Shown in pieces: positions 61,104 to 64,000 of a stretch of DNA of 64,000 nt. The notes beneath the pieces are model-generated. The model made no database searches and was not told the DNA's origin. It was given only the letters and a program-made list of their open reading frames with translations. Position 1 is the stretch's first letter. Every line of letters begins with the position of its first letter. The stretch is from Leptolyngbya sp. BL0902. GTDB taxonomy: Bacteria; Cyanobacteriota; Cyanobacteriia; Phormidesmidales; Phormidesmidaceae. The stretch covers positions 29,511 to 93,510 of the forward strand of contig NZ_CP046157.1 in NCBI RefSeq assembly GCF_016403105.1, read 5' to 3'. A program made the position numbers and the translations under genes.

Positions 61104-64000
61104 ATGACACCTACCCATCGTCCCATCTGGACGCTTCCAGCAGAAGCGGTTTACGACTATCTAGAATCCACCCCCCAAGGGCTAGATGACGCAGAGGCCC
61201 AGCAGCGGTTGACTCGCTTTGGCCCCAACGAACTGCCAGAACCCGCCCATCGTCCGCTCTGGCTGCGGTTTACCGATCAGCTCACCCACTTTATGGCGCT
61301 GCTGCTGTGGGTGGCAGGCATTCTGGCCTTCATCTCCCATACGGCGGCGTTGGGCTGGGCGATTTGGGCGGTGATTTTAATCAATGCGGTGTTCAGCTTT
61401 TGGCAAGAGTTTCGGGCAGAGCGGGCATTGTCGGCCCTCAAAAATGTGTTGCCCAACCTGGTGCGGGTCTATCGGGGTGGGGAACTGGTGCAAATTCCGG
61501 CGCGAGAACTGGTGCGGGGGGATGTGGTGCAACTGGAGGAAGGGGATCGCATTCCCGCCGATGCCCGTTTGGTGGCGGCGGAAAGTCTGTATCTGGATAT
61601 CTCGGTGCTGACTGGGGAATCCTTGCCCGTGGCCCGCAATGCTTACCCCGTGCGGCAGCGGGTGGCCCTGCCCGTGCGCGGTGGCCAACCCCTAGAGCGA
61701 CCGGGCGAACAGCCCCAGGTGGAAAAGGCCAATCCCGCAGAAATCAGTAATTTGGTGCTGGCGGGGGCGACGGTGTCCTCAGGGCGGGGGATGGCGGTGG
61801 TCTACGCCACGGGCACCCACACCGAGTTTGGCCAAGTGGCCCGCATTACCACCGAAGTGGTGCGCGAACCGAGCACCCTGGAGGTACAGGTGAACCACAT
61901 TGTGCGGGTGATTACGGCCATTGCCCTGACGATGGGGGTGCTGATCTTTGCCCTCACCTCCCTGCTGGTGGGCATGGAGCTGAAGGAGAGCTTCATTTTT
62001 GCCATTGGCATCATTGTGGCGCTGGTGCCGGAAGGGTTGCTGCCCACCGTCACCCTGGCCTTGGCCATGAGTGTGCAGCGCATGGTGCGACGCAATGCCC
62101 TGGTGCGGCGGCTGTCGGCGGTGGAAACCCTGAGTGCGGTGAATGTAATCTGCACCGACAAAACCGGAACCCTGACCAAAAACGAAATGACCGTGCGCCA
62201 TCTGTGGTTGCCGCCGCTGCCGGAGGATTCTTCGTCCAACCAGTCCCCGCTGCATGAGTCATCACCGAATCAGGCATCACCGAATCAGGCTCAGACCGTG
62301 GCCCTGTCCCACTCGTCCCAGACCGCTACGACTCCCAACAGTCAACGCAAAGACGAGGATGGGGAACTTCTCCCCGGCCAAATTCGTATCACCGGGGCGG
62401 GCTACGATCCCACCGTGGGCCAGGTGCATTTGCCCAAGGATTCTCCCCTCACCTGGAAAGTCAACCTGCTATTGACCGGAGCCGCCCTCTGTTCCAATGC
62501 GCGGTTAACCCACCTCACGGCCCCCAGCCGTTGGCAGGAAATCGGCGACCCCACCGAGGCGGCACTGATTGTGGCGGCGGCTAAGGCGGGGCTGAATGTG
62601 GAACGGTTGCAGCAACGCTACCCCCGCCAGCGGGAAATTCCCTTCGATTCGCGGCGACGAATGATGACGGTGGTGCTAACGGGACACGATGATTTGTGGC
62701 CCTCCGATTTGCACAACGCCTTACCCAATGCCTTGCCCTCCCAGGCCGACCTATTGGCCTTTACCAAGGGTGCCCCCCTGGAGGTAGTGCGCCACTGCCA
62801 GAGTATGTTGCGCAATGGCATCGTTACTCCCCTCACCCACGCCGATTGGGAGCAGGTGGTGGCCGCCAACGACTACTTTGCCCGTCAGGGGTTTCGGGTA
62901 TTGGGGCTGGCCGTCCGTCCCGGCAGTGCCGACCTTAAGGATATGAAGTCTCAGGATCTAGAGCAGGGGCTGATCTTCGTGGGCCTCATCGCCATGTTCG
63001 ACCCACCCCGCCCAGAGGTGCCCCAGGCCATTGCCCAATGCCACCAGGCAGGCATCCGCGTCACCATGGTCACGGGCGACTATGGGCTGACAGCCGAGGC
63101 CATTGCCCAGCAGATTGGCCTAGTAGAAAATGACCCCGCCACCCACGAACCCGTGCGGGTAATCACCGGAGACACCCTGGGCCACCTTTCCGATGCCCAA
63201 CTTCAGCAGATGGTGAAGTATCGTTCGCGCCTGGTGTTTGCCCGCATGGCCCCCGAACACAAGCTGCGCCTAGTCGAAGCCTACAAAGCGACCGGGGCCG
63301 TCGTAGCAGTGACGGGGGATGGCGTCAACGATGCCCCCGCCCTGCGGTCGGCCCATATCGGCATTGCCATGGGAATGAACGGCACGGATGTGGCCCGCGA
63401 AGCCGCCGATATCGTTCTCACCGACGACAACTTTGCCACCATCGTCGGGGCCGTGGAAGAGGGCCGATCCGTTTACCAAAACATCCGCAAATTCATCACC
63501 TACATTTTGTCGTCCAACGTGCCAGAACTCCTGCCGTTTCTGGCCATGGTGGCCCTCAAAATTCCGCCCGCCCTGGTGATCATGCAGATTTTAGCCATCG
63601 ACCTGGGTACCGATATGGTGCCTGCCCTCGCCCTAGGGGCCGAAGTCGCCGAACCCGGCACCATGGCGCAACCACCCCGGCGCAAGGATCAACCGTTGAT
63701 GGATCGCAACCTGCTGCTACGGGCCTACGGCTGGCTGGGGCTAATCGAAGGCATCCTAGGCATGGCCGCATTTTTCTGGGTGTGGAGCAGCCACGGGTAT
63801 GGCCTCAGCCAAATCCAAGCCGTCACCCCCGATCTCCAGGCCCACAGCGCCACCGCCCCGGTGGTGGCCATCTACCTCCAGTCCCTCACGCTGACCCTAG
63901 CGGCCATTGTGGCGGGGCAAACGGGCAACGTCTTTGCCTGTCGCTCAGAAAAAATCCCGACTTGGCGGCTGGGCTGGTTTTCTAATCCGCTGATTTGGCT
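61104..64000 (+). CDS. P-type cation-transporting ATPase (P2, calcium or sodium type; 3' end outside window)
   Basis: About 965 residues are visible from the ATG at 61104. The N-terminal cation ATPase domain (AVYDYLESTPQGLDDAEAQQ, RFGPNELPE) precedes the actuator loop with LTGES near 170, the TM4 motif ALVPEGLLPTVTLALAM, the phosphorylation site ICTDKTGTLTKNEM with Asp352, the nucleotide site FTKGAPLEV, and the hinge TGDGVNDAPAL near 738. PEGLLPTVTL resembles the sodium/potassium-type branch more than SERCA (PEGLPAVVT). An unusual Ser/Gln-rich insert (about 375-415) lies in the nucleotide domain. An IS5 element ends 37 bp upstream and may have replaced its promoter. Confidence 0.9.
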   Translation, partial: MTPTHRPIWTLPAEAVYDYLESTPQGLDDAEAQQRLTRFGPNELPEPAHRPLWLRFTDQLTHFMALLLWVAGILAFISHTAALGWAIWAVILINAVFSFWQEFRAERALSALKNVLPNLVRVYRGGELVQIPARELVRGDVVQLEEGDRIPADARLVAAESLYLDISVLTGESLPVARNAYPVRQRVALPVRGGQPLERPGEQPQVEKANPAEISNLVLAGATVSSGRGMAVVYATGTHTEFGQVARITTEVVREPSTLEVQVNHIVRVITAIALTMGVLIFALTSLLVGMELKESFIFAIGIIVALVPEGLLPTVTLALAMSVQRMVRRNALVRRLSAVETLSAVNVICTDKTGTLTKNEMTVRHLWLPPLPEDSSSNQSPLHESSPNQASPNQAQTVALSHSSQTATTPNSQRKDEDGELLPGQIRITGAGYDPTVGQVHLPKDSPLTWKVNLLLTGAALCSNARLTHLTAPSRWQEIGDPTEAALIVAAAKAGLNVERLQQRYPRQREIPFDSRRRMMTVVLTGHDDLWPSDLHNALPNALPSQADLLAFTKGAPLEVVRHCQSMLRNGIVTPLTHADWEQVVAANDYFARQGFRVLGLAVRPGSADLKDMKSQDLEQGLIFVGLIAMFDPPRPEVPQAIAQCHQAGIRVTMVTGDYGLTAEAIAQQIGLVENDPATHEPVRVITGDTLGHLSDAQLQQMVKYRSRLVFARMAPEHKLRLVEAYKATGAVVAVTGDGVNDAPALRSAHIGIAMGMNGTDVAREAADIVLTDDNFATIVGAVEEGRSVYQNIRKFITYILSSNVPELLPFLAMVALKIPPALVIMQILAIDLGTDMVPALALGAEVAEPGTMAQPPRRKDQPLMDRNLLLRAYGWLGLIEGILGMAAFFWVWSSHGYGLSQIQAVTPDLQAHSATAPVVAIYLQSLTLTLAAIVAGQTGNVFACRSEKIPTWRLGWFSNPLIW

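Overview
The window looks like DNA of a filamentous, non-heterocystous-type cyanobacterium (G+C visibly near 57-60 % over most of its length). Pointers are a CyRepA1-type plasmid replication protein, a GUN4 domain, a CrtISO-like flavoenzyme, a STAND ATPase with 14 WD40 repeats, Uma2 nucleases, heptanucleotide short tandem repeats and the usual cyanobacterial dispersed hairpin repeats. A complete partition and replication module (parA, parB, two copies of a 22-bp parS-like palindrome, CyRepA1) lies at 52.6-58.8 kb. The window is therefore either part of a large plasmid/chromid or a chromosome carrying an integrated plasmid.

Layout. 0-8.3 kb holds two large reverse-strand signalling genes, a CheB-CheR hybrid cut by the left edge and a Cache-HAMP-multiPAS-GAF-GGDEF diguanylate cyclase. 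Between them are a HigBA toxin-antitoxin pair and a decayed recG fragment. 8.9-9.9 kb is a dead IS4-family copy. 10.1-13.1 kb has a MITE-like element and a translationally coupled pair of FAD oxidoreductases. 13.2-16.8 kb carries DUF1499, two small unknowns and a class III aminotransferase. 17.7-21.3 kb encodes three exported proteins, including an unusual secreted GUN4-WD40 fusion. 21.3-25.5 kb is a coupled operon of a MNT-like nucleotidyltransferase, a 32-codon HepT-like remnant and a STAND NTPase with WD40 repeats. 25.6-28.5 kb has Uma2, a VOC-like protein, a PH-like membrane protein and an exported protein. 28.5-34.0 kb is a TetR-controlled ABC exporter (ATPase, double-FtsX permease, HlyD adaptor) with a clear palindromic operator.

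34.1-43.4 kb joins a formylglycine-generating enzyme and an arylsulfatase, a plausible maturase/client pair, with transporters and four DUF202 proteins between them. One DUF202 protein carries an expanded heptad repeat and is fused to a BASS-family transporter. 43.6-48.8 kb is an A+T-richer accessory island. It has a Uma2 gene split by an intact IS4-family element whose 9-bp target duplication allows exact reconstruction of the gene, a DUF4440 protein, an integron-like cassette flanked by two attC-like structures, and an OLD-like AAA/TOPRIM protein whose stop codon lies in one attC-like site. 48.6-52.1 kb has a 40-bp tandem repeat, a Tat-exported 5'-nucleotidase and a divergent AraC regulator. 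52.6-58.8 kb is the plasmid module. 60.2-61.1 kb is an intact IS5-family element inserted just upstream of a P-type cation ATPase that runs off the right edge.

No tRNA, rRNA or CRISPR array was recognised. Functions are read from motifs by eye; nothing was searched against a database.
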